A DNA stretch of 64,000 nucleotides, taken from positions 124,001-188,000 of the forward strand of contig JAEWGO010000011.1 in assembly GCA_023388255.1 (NCBI GenBank). Direction: 5' to 3'. The notes beneath the pieces were generated by a model that was not told the origin of the DNA, did no database searches, and was given only the letters and a program-made list of their open reading frames with translations. Below are positions 47,109 to 56,205 of this stretch, one piece after another; positions within the stretch are counted from its first letter, which is position 1, and every line of letters starts with the position of its first letter. The translations under genes and the position numbers were made by a program. The DNA comes from Pseudomonadota bacterium (GTDB lineage: Bacteria > Pseudomonadota > Gammaproteobacteria > Xanthomonadales > Rhodanobacteraceae).

Positions 47109-47216
47109 TCAGTGCGACTTTGCCGCCTTCTTGGCGTTCTTTTCGGCCTTCTTTTCCTTCATCGTCTTTTCGGGTTTCTTTTTCTCGTTCTTCTTCTGAT
47201 CCATGCCCTTGCTCAT
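47109..47216 (-). CDS. 35-residue lysine-rich protein
   Basis: A very short gene with a strong AGGAGAG before the ATG at 47216 and a clear TGA at 47109-47111. It reads MSKGMDQKKNEKKKPEK and onward to KKAAKSH, about 45% Lys and highly charged, no hydrophobic core. Similar short Lys/Glu proteins with MSKGxDxKKxxKKKP openings are widespread in Proteobacteria, which supports it being real. Its stop is 21 bp above the chosen start of the protease. Function unknown; nucleic-acid or ribosome contact would fit the charge. Gene 72 bp below DUF1415 on the same strand. Confidence 0.75.
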   Translation of the reverse strand: MSKGMDQKKNEKKKPEKTMKEKKAEKNAKKAAKSH

Positions 47217-47287
47217 GACGCTCTCCTTCGGTGGGGTGAAGTCGGAATCGTAGTCGTTTTGCGCGAAGCGTTACAGCGGGGGCGGAG

Positions 47288-47869
47288 TCAACCTGCGTCG
47301 TCGTTGAACAGCGCATTCCAGCCGGCAAAACCGAGCTTGTTCAGGGTATCGATATTGCGCCGATAGATCGCTTCGGGATCGTCGATCATGGCGACGGCGC
47401 GCTCGACGCTCGCTTCGCGCAGCAAGTGCAGGATCGGATACGGGGAGCGGTTCGTGCAGTTTTCGATCGCGCCGGATTCGGCGTCCGCGAATTGGTAGTC
47501 CGGATGGAAGCTGGCGACCTGCAATTCGCCTTCGAGGCCGAGCCCACACAGCAGCGCATCGGCGACGTCGAGGAAGTCGTTGAAGCGGTCGAAATCGCCG
47601 AGCACCCATGGATGGATCAACAAGGTGGTTTCGCATTCGACCGGATCGCTGCTTTGCAGATACTCCAGTTCATCGCACAGATCGCGGGCGAGCGCATCGG
47701 TGTCGGCGGCGTGGCTGACCCGGCAACGCACGCGCCCTTGCGCGAACGGCACGCGCGCGAACGGGCACAGGTTCAGGCCGATCACGGCGCGCTCGATCCA
47801 ATGTTGCGTCGCAGCAATCACGGTGTCGTCGTTGGCGATCGGCACGGAATGGGAGTCGGAATCGGACAT
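47288..47869 (-). CDS. DUF1415 family protein
   Basis: 193 residues. The family motif NLCPFARVP and HPDYQFAD...ENCTNRSPYPILHLLRE are intact. No signal peptide or membrane segment. Function unknown; conserved Cys and His suggest a metal or redox site. Eight bases below dbpA, so co-transcribed with it. Confidence 0.92.
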   Translation of the reverse strand: MSDSDSHSVPIANDDTVIAATQHWIERAVIGLNLCPFARVPFAQGRVRCRVSHAADTDALARDLCDELEYLQSSDPVECETTLLIHPWVLGDFDRFNDFLDVADALLCGLGLEGELQVASFHPDYQFADAESGAIENCTNRSPYPILHLLREASVERAVAMIDDPEAIYRRNIDTLNKLGFAGWNALFNDDAG

Positions 47870-47877
47870 GGCGCGCG

Positions 47878-49251
47878 TCAGATACGCGTGACGCGCACGT
47901 TGCGACCCTTGATCCTGCCTTCGCGCAGGCGCGTCAGCGCCTTGCCGGCTTCGGCGCGGCGGATTGCGACATAGGAACGCGTCGGGAACACGTCGATCTT
48001 GCCGACTGCATCTGCCGGCAATCCCGCCGCGCCGGTCAGCGCGCCGAGGATGTCGCCGGGGCGCATCTTGTCGGTGCGGCCGGCGTCGAGGCGCAAGGTC
48101 ACCATCGCTGCCTGCAATGCGGCGCCGGCCTTGCCTGCGAGAGCCTTCGGTTGCGACCAGCGCAGCGGCGTGCCCTGGCGTGCCTCCAGCGCGAGCGCGC
48201 GCGGCATTTCGCGCGGCGTGACAAGGTTCAGAGCGAGGCCGCTGCGGCCGGCGCGTGCGGTGCGGCCAATGCGGTGCAGATAGATGTCCGGGTCCGGCGG
48301 CAGTTCGTAGTTGACGACCGCGCCGAGTTCCTTGATGTCGAGGCCGCGCGCGGCGACGTCGCTGGCGACCAGCACGCTGCAGCTGCGGTTGGCGAACCGC
48401 ACCAGCACCTCGTCGCGGTCACGCTGCTCGATGTCGCCATGCAGCGCGAGCGCGGTGATGCCGGCCTGGCCGAGCGACTCGGTCAGGTCGTCGACGTCGC
48501 GCCGCGTATTGCAGAACACGACGCTCGATTCGGGCACGTATTCCTGCAGCAACGCGGCGAGCGCGGCCGGCTTGCGTGCGAGTTCCACTTCGAAGAACAC
48601 CTGCTCGATCGACGGCTGCTCGGTCCGCGCCTCCACCGTGACCTCGGCCGGATCGCGCAGCAGGTCGCGCCCGATGATGCGGATTTCTTCCGGATAGGTC
48701 GCCGAGAACAGCAGGGTCTGGCGCTGCTTGGGCGTCTTGCCGACGATCTCGCGGATCGGTTCCTCGAAACCCATGTCGAGCATGCGGTCCGCCTCGTCGA
48801 GCACGACGGTGCGTACCTGCGCCAGGTGCAGCACCTTCTTGCGCAGCATTTCCTGCACGCGGCCAGGCGTGCCGACGATCACGTGCGAATCCTTGCGCAA
48901 GGATGCGAGCTGCGGTCCGAGCGCGACGCCGCCGGTCAGCAGCAGCACCTTCAGGTTCGGGATCGCGCTGGCCAATCGACGGATCGCCTTGGCCACCTGA
49001 TCGGCCAGTTCGCGTGTCGGGCACAGCACCAGCGCCTGCGGCCGGACGAGCGCCGGGTCCAGCCGCTGCAAAAGGCAAAGCCCGAATGCGACTGTCTTGC
49101 CGCTGCCGGTCGGCGCCTGTGCGATCAGGTCGCGGCCGGCGAGCATGGATGGCAGGCCTTGCGCTTGCACCGGCGTCATTTCGGCGTGGCCAATGCCGTC
49201 GAGTGCTTGCAGCAGGGCGGGGGAAAGCGGGAGTTCGGAGAAGTTGGGCAT
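47878..49251 (-). CDS. dbpA: ATP-dependent RNA helicase DbpA
   Basis: 457 residues, DEAD-box helicase of 50S ribosome assembly. Q motif, Walker A APTGSGKT (46-53), DEAD (152-155), SAT, then helicase C with HRIGRTARAG. The C-terminal 75 residues are the DbpA RNA-binding domain (GALTGAAGLPADAVGKIDV ... GRIKGRNVRVTRI), which targets hairpin 92 of 23S rRNA. Start ATG at 49251. It heads a minus-strand group with DUF1415. Confidence 0.96.
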   Translation of the reverse strand: MPNFSELPLSPALLQALDGIGHAEMTPVQAQGLPSMLAGRDLIAQAPTGSGKTVAFGLCLLQRLDPALVRPQALVLCPTRELADQVAKAIRRLASAIPNLKVLLLTGGVALGPQLASLRKDSHVIVGTPGRVQEMLRKKVLHLAQVRTVVLDEADRMLDMGFEEPIREIVGKTPKQRQTLLFSATYPEEIRIIGRDLLRDPAEVTVEARTEQPSIEQVFFEVELARKPAALAALLQEYVPESSVVFCNTRRDVDDLTESLGQAGITALALHGDIEQRDRDEVLVRFANRSCSVLVASDVAARGLDIKELGAVVNYELPPDPDIYLHRIGRTARAGRSGLALNLVTPREMPRALALEARQGTPLRWSQPKALAGKAGAALQAAMVTLRLDAGRTDKMRPGDILGALTGAAGLPADAVGKIDVFPTRSYVAIRRAEAGKALTRLREGRIKGRNVRVTRI

Positions 49252-49376
49252 GCGACATGATCGCAGGTATTGCGCGGACTGCGGCGTTTGCCCGCACGGT
49301 ACAGGTCGTTCCGATGCGTCGACGCGCTCGGCGGACGCCGCTACCCTGCGGAGACTTTTCGTTGCTTTGGAATTGC

Positions 49377-50276
49377 ATGGGCTTTCCGCTGCCGGGTCTT
49401 ATCCGTGTTCCGCTTGCCGCGATCCTGATCTGCATCAGCACGCTCATGCATGTCGTTGTGCTGTTCACCGTCACGCTGGTGAAGGCGGCATTGCCATTCG
49501 CGCCGGTGCGTCGCGTCTGCAATCCGCTGCTGAGCGGCATCGCGGAGAGCTGGATCGGCGTCAACAGCCGCCTGATCGGGCTGTTCACGCAGACGCGTTT
49601 CGTCGTTACGGGCGATGTTCAACTGCATCGCGATGGGCACTACCTCGTGCTGGCCAACCATCAGAGCTGGGTCGACATCCCGGTGTTGCAGAAGATGTTC
49701 AACCGGCGCATCCCGCTGCTGCGGTTTTTCCTCAAGAGCCAGCTGTTCTGGATTCCGCTGATGGGGCTGGCGTGGTGGGCGCTCGATTTCCCGTTCATGA
49801 AGCGCTACACGCGCGAGCAGATCGAGAAGCGACCGGAACTGGCCGGGCGCGACATCGAGGCGACGCGACGAGCGTGCGACAAGTTCCGCTCGATTCCGGT
49901 GTCGGTGATGAACTTCGTCGAGGGCACGCGTTTTACCGATGCCAAACATGCGGCGCAGCAGTCGCCATATCGCCATCTGCTGCGGCCGAAAGCCGGCGGC
50001 GTGGCATTCGTACTGAATGCGATGGGCGAGGGCCTGCAGGCGATTCTCGATGTCACGGTGGTCTATCCGGCGGGTCGGCCGAGCTTCGGCGACCTGTTCG
50101 CCGACCGCATTCCCGAGGTGCGCATCGACGTACGCGAGCGACCGATTCCGCGCGAATTGGCTGACGGTGACTACCAGAACGACGCGGCGTTCCGCGAGCG
50201 ATTCCAGCAATGGATGAATGCGCTGTGGGCGGACAAGGAGGCGACCATCGAGCGGCTTGGCACCGGCGGCGAATGA
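49377..50276 (+). CDS. acyltransferase (YihG/PlsC-like)
   Basis: 299 residues. Two N-terminal membrane helices, then the acyltransferase motif NHQSWVD (H-x4-D), FFLKSQLFWIPLMG, and EGTRFT, the PlsC blocks I-III. The length and the LKSQL/WALDFPFMKRYT part match YihG-type (LPLAT) rather than the core PlsC. It adds an acyl chain to a glycerophospholipid such as a lysophosphatidic acid derivative at the inner membrane. Divergent from dbpA over 125 bp; the RIO kinase follows. Confidence 0.88.
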   Translation: MGFPLPGLIRVPLAAILICISTLMHVVVLFTVTLVKAALPFAPVRRVCNPLLSGIAESWIGVNSRLIGLFTQTRFVVTGDVQLHRDGHYLVLANHQSWVDIPVLQKMFNRRIPLLRFFLKSQLFWIPLMGLAWWALDFPFMKRYTREQIEKRPELAGRDIEATRRACDKFRSIPVSVMNFVEGTRFTDAKHAAQQSPYRHLLRPKAGGVAFVLNAMGEGLQAILDVTVVYPAGRPSFGDLFADRIPEVRIDVRERPIPRELADGDYQNDAAFRERFQQWMNALWADKEATIERLGTGGE

Positions 50277-50370
50277 TCGGGCCCGAAGGTTCAGGTTGCT
50301 CCGGTAAAATAGCGTGCTTTTCCGCGCCGTCCATTGAAGCGGGCGCAGCCTCTGTCCCATCCGGAACCCC

Positions 50371-51225
50371 ATGAAAGCACCGCCCGACCTGCAGGCGCTC
50401 ATCGACGATGGCGTCATCGATGAAGTCATACGTTCGCTGAAGAGCGGCAAGGAGGCGTCGGTGTACGTGGTCCGCGCCGGCGACGACATCCGTTGCGCCA
50501 AGGTCTACAAGGACATGCGCCAGCGCAGTTTCCAGGCGCGCGCGCAATACCAGGAAGGGCGCAAGGTTCGTGGCAGCCGCGACGCGCGCGCGATGGGCAA
50601 GAGCACGCGCTACGGCCGCAAGGAGCAGGAAGCGGCCTGGAAGAACAGCGAAGTCGACGCGTTGTACCGCCTCACCGATGCCGGCGTGCGGGTGCCGCGA
50701 CCGCACGGCTACTTCAACGGCGTACTGGTGATGGAACTGGTCACCGACGAGGACGGCCATTCCGCGCCGCGTCTGGGCGAGGTCGAACTGTCAGCGGAAA
50801 CCGCACGCACGTATCACGCGTTCCTGATCCGGCAGGTCGTGCGCATGTTGTGCGTCGGCCTGATCCACGGCGATCTTTCCGAGTACAACGTGCTGATCGG
50901 GCCCGACGGCCCGGTCATCATCGACCTGCCGCAGGCGGTCGATGCGGCCGGCAACAACAGCGCTCTGGCCATGCTCGAGCGCGACGTGGGCAACATCAAC
51001 GCCAGCCTCGGTCGTTTCGCGCCGGAACTGCTCGCGACCGGGCATGCACGCGAGATGTGGGCACTATTCGAAAGTGGCGAACTTCAGCCGGATACCGATC
51101 TGACCGGCATCTTCGTGCGTGACGACACGTCGGCGGATGTCGATGCGGTGATGGACGCGATCAACGATGCTCGCGCCGAGGCCCTGATCCGCCAGCAGGG
51201 GCGCGAAGCGGCTGCCGCGGAGTAG
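50371..51225 (+). CDS. RIO-type serine protein kinase
   Basis: 284 residues. SGKEASVYVVRAG is the RIO nucleotide loop, Lys44 in CAKVYKD the ATP Lys, HGDLSEYNVLI (His166, Asp168) the catalytic loop and IIDLPQAVD (Asp185) the metal loop. Bacterial RIO1-like kinases are known in Gammaproteobacteria but their targets are not. An AT-rich TAAAAT near 50306 may be its -10 box. Ends the plus-strand pair with the acyltransferase; separate transcripts are possible (94 bp gap). Confidence 0.92.
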   Translation: MKAPPDLQALIDDGVIDEVIRSLKSGKEASVYVVRAGDDIRCAKVYKDMRQRSFQARAQYQEGRKVRGSRDARAMGKSTRYGRKEQEAAWKNSEVDALYRLTDAGVRVPRPHGYFNGVLVMELVTDEDGHSAPRLGEVELSAETARTYHAFLIRQVVRMLCVGLIHGDLSEYNVLIGPDGPVIIDLPQAVDAAGNNSALAMLERDVGNINASLGRFAPELLATGHAREMWALFESGELQPDTDLTGIFVRDDTSADVDAVMDAINDARAEALIRQQGREAAAAE

Positions 51226-51348
51226 GCGGTTTCACCGCGGGTGCCCAGCTGAGGCGCGCAATGGGTGGGCCATGCGGCCATTGGGTATCACGTCATTCGT
51301 CGGGACGTGATCCCGCGCAAAAGTGTGTTCCGACAGTTATTTGAAGGT

Positions 51349-52530
51349 TCAAACCGCCATGCCGCAGGCATGCCCGGATGCCCATGCCCACTGGAAGTTG
51401 TAGCCGCCGAGCCAACCGGTCACGTCGACGACCTCGCCAATGAAATACAGTCCCGGTACCCGCTTGGACTGCATCGTCGATGACGAAAGCTCGTCGGTGT
51501 CGACGCCGCCGAGCGTGACTTCCGCCGTGCGGTACCCTTCGGTGCCGCTGGCGACCAGTGGAAAACCACCGAGCAGGTCGGCGAGGCCATGAAGCTCCGC
51601 ATCGCGGTACTGGCGCATCGGCTTTGCCTGCAGCCAGTGTTCGCACAAGCGCTGTGCGAAGCGTTTCGGCAGGCGATCGGTGAGCACGCTCTTGAGATCG
51701 CTGGCCGCACGTTCCGCGCGTTGCGCCTGCAGCCACGCGAACGCATCCTCGCCTGGCAGCAGGTCGAGTCTCAGGTCGTCGCCGGGATTCCAGTACGAGG
51801 AGATCTGCAGGATCGAAGGTCCGCTTATGCCCCGATGCGTTATCAGCATGAAGTTGCGAAAGCGCGCGCCGTTGCACTGCGCCTCGACCGGTAAGGCGAC
51901 GCCGGCGAGGTCGGCGAAGCGTTCCTGGTGCTTGCCGCTCAAGGTCAGCGGCACGAGTCCGGCGCGGGTGGGTAGCACGGACAAGCCGAATTGACGCGCG
52001 AGGTCGTAGCCGAAACCGCTCGCGCCCATGCTCGGAATCGACAGGCCGCCGCTGGCGACGACCAGTGCCGGCGCAGAAAACGCGCCGCGCGCGGTATCGA
52101 GATGAAACCCGCCATCGCCGTGGCGCACGCGCTCGATCGAGCAGCCCGTTTCGATCGTCACGCCGGCTGCCGCGCATTCATCGAGCAGCATGCGCACGAT
52201 CTGCTTGGATGAGTCGTCGCAGAACAACTGGCCGAGTTCCTTCTCGTGGTAGGCGATACGGTGTTTGTCGACCAGCGCGATGAAGTCGGCCGGCGCGTAG
52301 CGTGCCAGCGCGGACTTGCAGAAATGCGGGTTCGACGACAGATAGTTCGCCGGCCCGGTGCCGGTATTGGTGAAATTGCAGCGCCCGCCACCGGACATGA
52401 GGATCTTCTTGCCGACGCGGTTCGCGTGTTCGATGACGCGAACGCGCCGGCCGCGTTGTCCGGCGGTCAGCGCGCACATCAGGCCGGCGGCGCCGCCGCC
52501 GACGATCAGCACGTCGACTGCATCGACCAT
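51349..52530 (-). CDS. BaiN/HI0933-type NAD(P)/FAD-dependent oxidoreductase
   Basis: 393 residues. FAD Rossmann fold DVLIVGGGAAGLMCAL, RVGKKILMSGGGRCNFTN, then VVASGGLSIPSMGASGFGYDLA and the C-terminal GLYFIGEVVDVTGWLGGYNFQWAWASG, the complete signature of the YhiN/HI0933 family. Flavoprotein of uncertain substrate; relatives were linked to bile-acid reduction in gut bacteria, which need not apply here. Last gene of a minus-strand row (ClC, hutI, ykgJ, yaeQ, this), starting 4 bp after yaeQ. Confidence 0.93.
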   Translation of the reverse strand: MVDAVDVLIVGGGAAGLMCALTAGQRGRRVRVIEHANRVGKKILMSGGGRCNFTNTGTGPANYLSSNPHFCKSALARYAPADFIALVDKHRIAYHEKELGQLFCDDSSKQIVRMLLDECAAAGVTIETGCSIERVRHGDGGFHLDTARGAFSAPALVVASGGLSIPSMGASGFGYDLARQFGLSVLPTRAGLVPLTLSGKHQERFADLAGVALPVEAQCNGARFRNFMLITHRGISGPSILQISSYWNPGDDLRLDLLPGEDAFAWLQAQRAERAASDLKSVLTDRLPKRFAQRLCEHWLQAKPMRQYRDAELHGLADLLGGFPLVASGTEGYRTAEVTLGGVDTDELSSSTMQSKRVPGLYFIGEVVDVTGWLGGYNFQWAWASGHACGMAV

Positions 52531-52534
52531 CGTT

Positions 52535-53092
52535 TCAGCGTCCTTGCGAAGACGACGCCGTACGCACGTGCGGATCGAGCGTCAGGCTCTGCTCGTCGCC
52601 AAAAACCTGGACCTGGCCGTCCTGGATCATGCATTGCAGACGCATGCCGCGCTCGGCCATGCCGGCGAGTGCGTCAACCGCGTCCGCCGGAATGTCGATC
52701 ACGCTGAGGTTCTTCGCGCGCAGCAATGCGGCGCTGTTCTTGTCCCACCACAGATCGGATGCGCGTCCACCGTAGTTGATGACCACCACCTGGCGCGAGC
52801 GGCCGCAGGCCTTGCGGATGCGCGACTCGTCCGGCTGGCCGAGGTCGATCCATTGCAGGATTTCGCCGGTCAGATCCTTGCGCCACAGGTCGGGTTCGTC
52901 GTCGCTGCTGATGCCCTTGCCGAATTCGAGACGTTCGTCGGCGTACAGCGCGAACGCTAGCAGGCGCACCATCAACCGTTCATCGGTTTCCGAGGGGTGG
53001 CGCGCCAAGGTCAACGCATGTGTCGCGTAGTAGTGGCGGTCCATGTCGCTTATGGCGAGCTCGGCCTTGTAGATCGTCGCGTTGAGCGCCAT
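52535..53092 (-). CDS. yaeQ: YaeQ family protein
   Basis: 185 residues, the usual size. ATIYKAELAISDMDRHYYATHALTLARHPSETDERLMVRLLAFA is diagnostic. The fold is a PD-(D/E)XK nuclease-like one; its function is not established, though it was noted as suppressor of RfaH loss in E. coli. ATG at 53092. The gap to ykgJ upstream is 59 bp. Confidence 0.95.
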   Translation of the reverse strand: MALNATIYKAELAISDMDRHYYATHALTLARHPSETDERLMVRLLAFALYADERLEFGKGISSDDEPDLWRKDLTGEILQWIDLGQPDESRIRKACGRSRQVVVINYGGRASDLWWDKNSAALLRAKNLSVIDIPADAVDALAGMAERGMRLQCMIQDGQVQVFGDEQSLTLDPHVRTASSSQGR

Positions 53093-53151
53093 CGGCTTCT
53101 TCCTTGCGGGCAAAACGGCGATTGTAGGCGTAGCGCCGTGCTCGTGCCGCG

Positions 53152-53490
53152 CTACGCGCCGCCGATCACGCGGATCGGGATCGACGCCTTCGTCGGGCCG
53201 AACCACGCTTCGCGCTCTTCGAGGCAGCTGGCGCCACCCATCGCGAAGTCGGCGCAGATCTGTGGGCGCTGCGCGTAGATCGTGCAGCGCATCGTCTGCC
53301 GATCGAGCGCAACACACCAGCCGTCGTCGGCCTTGGCGACGATTTCGAGGCCATGTTCGTCGTGGTCGCTGGCCCACAACGGCACAGAATCGCCGGGCAG
53401 CAACAGCACCGGCAGGCGGCAGCAGACAGCCTCGCAAGCGGAGCACTGGATCATCGGGTCGATCGGGGCGTCGTAGCAGGCGATGCTCAT
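53152..53490 (-). CDS. YkgJ family cysteine cluster protein
   Basis: 112 residues. CSACEAVCCRLPV and CTIYAQRPQICADFAMGGASC form the conserved Cys cluster (CxxC...CC...C...C), probably binding zinc or an Fe-S centre. Function unknown. Its start lies 36 bp below the hutI stop. The ATG at 53490 begins MSIACYDAP. Confidence 0.9.
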   Translation of the reverse strand: MSIACYDAPIDPMIQCSACEAVCCRLPVLLLPGDSVPLWASDHDEHGLEIVAKADDGWCVALDRQTMRCTIYAQRPQICADFAMGGASCLEEREAWFGPTKASIPIRVIGGA

Positions 53491-53526
53491 GATGCAAGCA
53501 TTATCGCGCCGCTGCCGCACGGCTGC

Positions 53527-54750
53527 TCAGACGCATCGCCCGGCGACGCGGACTTCGCGCGCGAAACTGCCGCCGATCCAGTAGCACAAGTCGGCCGGAC
53601 GCTCGATGTCCCATACGACGAAGTCCGCCCGCTTGCCGACCTGCAGACTGCCGCGATCGTCGAGGCCGAGCGCACGCGCCGCATGCACGGTTGCACCACG
53701 CAACGTTTCCTCCGGCGTCATGCGGAACAAGGTGCAGGCCATTCCCATTGCCATGCGCAGCGACAGCAACGGCGATGTGCCGGGGTTGAGGTCGGTCGCG
53801 ATCGCGATCGGCACGGCGTGTGCCCGGAAGCCGTCGATCGGCGGCAGTTTCGTCTCGCGCAACGCATAGAACGCACCCGGCAGCAGCACCGCGACGGAGC
53901 CCGCGGCAGCCATTGCACGGACGCCGGTTTCACTGGTGTATTCGAGATGATCGGCCGACAGCGCGCCGAACTCCGCCGCCAGAGCAGCGCCGCCGAGATC
54001 GGACAATTGGTCGGCATGCAGCTTCACATGCAGGCCAAGTTCGCGGGCGCGCACGAACACGCGCCGCGTCTGTTCCGGCGTGAACGCGATTTTTTCGCAG
54101 AACGCATCGACCGCATCGGCAAGTCCTTCGGCAGCCAGCGCCGGCAGCATCGCATCGCAGAGGTAGTCGACGTAGGCATCCTGTCGGCCGGTGAATTCCG
54201 GCGGCAACGCATGCGCGCCGAGGAAAGTCGTACGCAGGCCGATGCCGAGTTCGTCCCCGATGCGACGCGCGACACGCAGCATGCGCCGTTCGCTGGCGAG
54301 GTCAAGGCCGTAGCCGGACTTGACCTCGATTGTCGTCACGCCATCGGCGAGTAGCGCGCGAGCGCGCGGCAGCGATTGCGCGAGCAGCGTGTCCTCGTCG
54401 GCCGCGCGCGTCGCGCGCACGGTCGACATGATGCCGCCGCCGCTGCGCGCGATCTCCTCGTAGCTCGCACCGTTTAGCCGATGCTCGAATTCAGCCGCGC
54501 GGTCGCCGCCGAATACCAGATGCGTGTGGCAGTCGACCAGGCCCGGCGTGACCCATGCATTGCCGGCCGACGTGACTTGCGCGGCGAGCCGCTCGGGTGC
54601 GTCGGGCAATGCGGCCTGTGCGCCGGCGAACGACAGCACGCCATGCTTCCATGCGAGCGCGGCGTGCTCGATCGCGCCATAGGCGATGCCGGTGCCGGTC
54701 ATTGTGGCGAGCCGGCAATCGAGCAGGAGCCCATCCCAGTGCGGGGTCAT
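53527..54750 (-). CDS. hutI: imidazolonepropionase
   Basis: 407 residues; hydrolyses imidazolonepropionate to formimidoylglutamate in histidine degradation. Metal site DCHTHL (His75, His77), HADQL and AIATDLNPGTSP (Asp) are present; VEVKSGYGLD-like IEVKSGYGLD binds substrate. Its ATG overlaps the ClC stop (ATGA). hutF is divergently encoded just beyond ClC, but hutH, hutU and hutG are not in the window. Confidence 0.96.
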   Translation of the reverse strand: MTPHWDGLLLDCRLATMTGTGIAYGAIEHAALAWKHGVLSFAGAQAALPDAPERLAAQVTSAGNAWVTPGLVDCHTHLVFGGDRAAEFEHRLNGASYEEIARSGGGIMSTVRATRAADEDTLLAQSLPRARALLADGVTTIEVKSGYGLDLASERRMLRVARRIGDELGIGLRTTFLGAHALPPEFTGRQDAYVDYLCDAMLPALAAEGLADAVDAFCEKIAFTPEQTRRVFVRARELGLHVKLHADQLSDLGGAALAAEFGALSADHLEYTSETGVRAMAAAGSVAVLLPGAFYALRETKLPPIDGFRAHAVPIAIATDLNPGTSPLLSLRMAMGMACTLFRMTPEETLRGATVHAARALGLDDRGSLQVGKRADFVVWDIERPADLCYWIGGSFAREVRVAGRCV

Positions 54751-56105
54751 GCCGGATTTTCCTTTGAAGGTTGTCGTGCCGGCGCCGCGCTGGACTGCTC
54801 GAACTCCGCCATCAGCCGCTGCGCGAGCGCCTTGTAGACCGGCGTGCGGCAGATCAGGGACGAAGCCGCACGTGCCAGCAGGCACACCGCGAGGATCGGG
54901 ATCACCATGTTCTGGTTGTCGGTCAGCTCCATCGAGATGATCGCAGAGGTCAGCGGGGCCTGAGTGACGCCGGCAAGATAGCCCGCCATGCCGAGCAGGA
55001 TGACCGCCGATGCCTGCGTTCCAGGCATCAACAGCGCAATGGAGTGGCCAAATCCCGCTCCGACCGCGAGTGCGGGCGAGAAGATGCCGCCGGGGATGCC
55101 GGCCCAGTACGAGGCGACGTTGGCGAGGAACTTGAGTCCGCCGAATGCCTCGCCAGGCGACGCCGCGCTGCCTTGCAGGATCGCCCGCGCCTGGTCGTAG
55201 CCGGTGCCGTACACGCTGTCGCCACTGGCAAGGCCCAGCAGGGCGAGCGCGAGGCCGCAGGCTGCGGCGAACAAAACCGGCCAGCGTGCCCGCAGCGCAG
55301 CGATGCGCGCGAGCGCGCGCCAGCCGTCGAGGAGAATCAGCCGTGCGAACAGGCCACCCGCAATCCCGCAACCCAGCCCGCACAGCAGGATCGCGATCCA
55401 GCCGCTGCTCAGCGGCAGCGTGGTGCCGACCCTGCCGAAATAGGCGTAGTCGCCGACCAGTCCCAGCGAGACCACGCCGGCAATGATGACCGCCGTGAGC
55501 ACGACGCCGCTCATGCGGTGCTCGAATGCGCCGGCCATTTCCTCGATCGCGAACACCACGCCGGCCAGTGGCGTGTTGAACGCGGCGGCGATGCCGGCTG
55601 CACTGCCGGCAAGGATGAAGCGCGATGCCGCCTGGGCGTCCGCGAATCCGAAGCGCCGGCCGATCGAGTAGAGGATGCCTGCGCCAACGTGCACGGTCGG
55701 TCCTTCGCGACCGACCGATGCGCCGGCGCCGAGCGCGGCCAAGGTCAGCGCCATCTTGCCGATGGCGACGCGCAGCGACAGCAGGCGCTGGCGAAAGCCG
55801 CCGTCGTCGACGTTCAACGCCGCGATCGCCTGCGGGATGCCGGAGCCGCGTGTCGCGCGCAGCACGCCCGAGGTCAACCACGACAGCAACGCGAACATGG
55901 CCGGAGTGACCAGCAGCGGCCACCATCGACTGTGCCCAAGCAGGGTGGTGAATTGTGCATAGACGAATGTACTTGCTTTCGCGAACAGGATCGCCGCGAG
56001 TCCCACCAGCACGGCGCCGCTCCAGAACAGGATGCGCCGTCGCCATTGGTGCAGCGACAACCATTCGTGTTGCGCAAGGCGCGAGGGCGGTTTCGTTTCG
56101 TCCAT
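54747..56105 (-). CDS. ClC family chloride channel/antiporter
   Basis: 452 residues, about 16-18 membrane helices. Chloride-binding loops are intact: GSGIP (residues near 95), GREGPTVHVG and GGIFSPALAVGAGFGH. GREGP carries the gating/proton Glu, so it may be an antiporter. The start ATG at 56105 was chosen; 56144 is upstream. Overlaps hutI by four bases, so the two are co-translated. Why a chloride transporter sits within a histidine catabolic unit is not evident. Divergent from hutF over 100 bp. Confidence 0.93.
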   Translation of the reverse strand: MDETKPPSRLAQHEWLSLHQWRRRILFWSGAVLVGLAAILFAKASTFVYAQFTTLLGHSRWWPLLVTPAMFALLSWLTSGVLRATRGSGIPQAIAALNVDDGGFRQRLLSLRVAIGKMALTLAALGAGASVGREGPTVHVGAGILYSIGRRFGFADAQAASRFILAGSAAGIAAAFNTPLAGVVFAIEEMAGAFEHRMSGVVLTAVIIAGVVSLGLVGDYAYFGRVGTTLPLSSGWIAILLCGLGCGIAGGLFARLILLDGWRALARIAALRARWPVLFAAACGLALALLGLASGDSVYGTGYDQARAILQGSAASPGEAFGGLKFLANVASYWAGIPGGIFSPALAVGAGFGHSIALLMPGTQASAVILLGMAGYLAGVTQAPLTSAIISMELTDNQNMVIPILAVCLLARAASSLICRTPVYKALAQRLMAEFEQSSAAPARQPSKENPA

Positions 56106-56205
56106 CGCGCTAGTGTCGCGGTTGCGCGCTTTCACGCCAAGCATCGGGGTGGAAATGCCGTCGGCACGCGGCTAGGCTCGCGGCTTTCGCATGCAGGGAA
56201 GGTCG

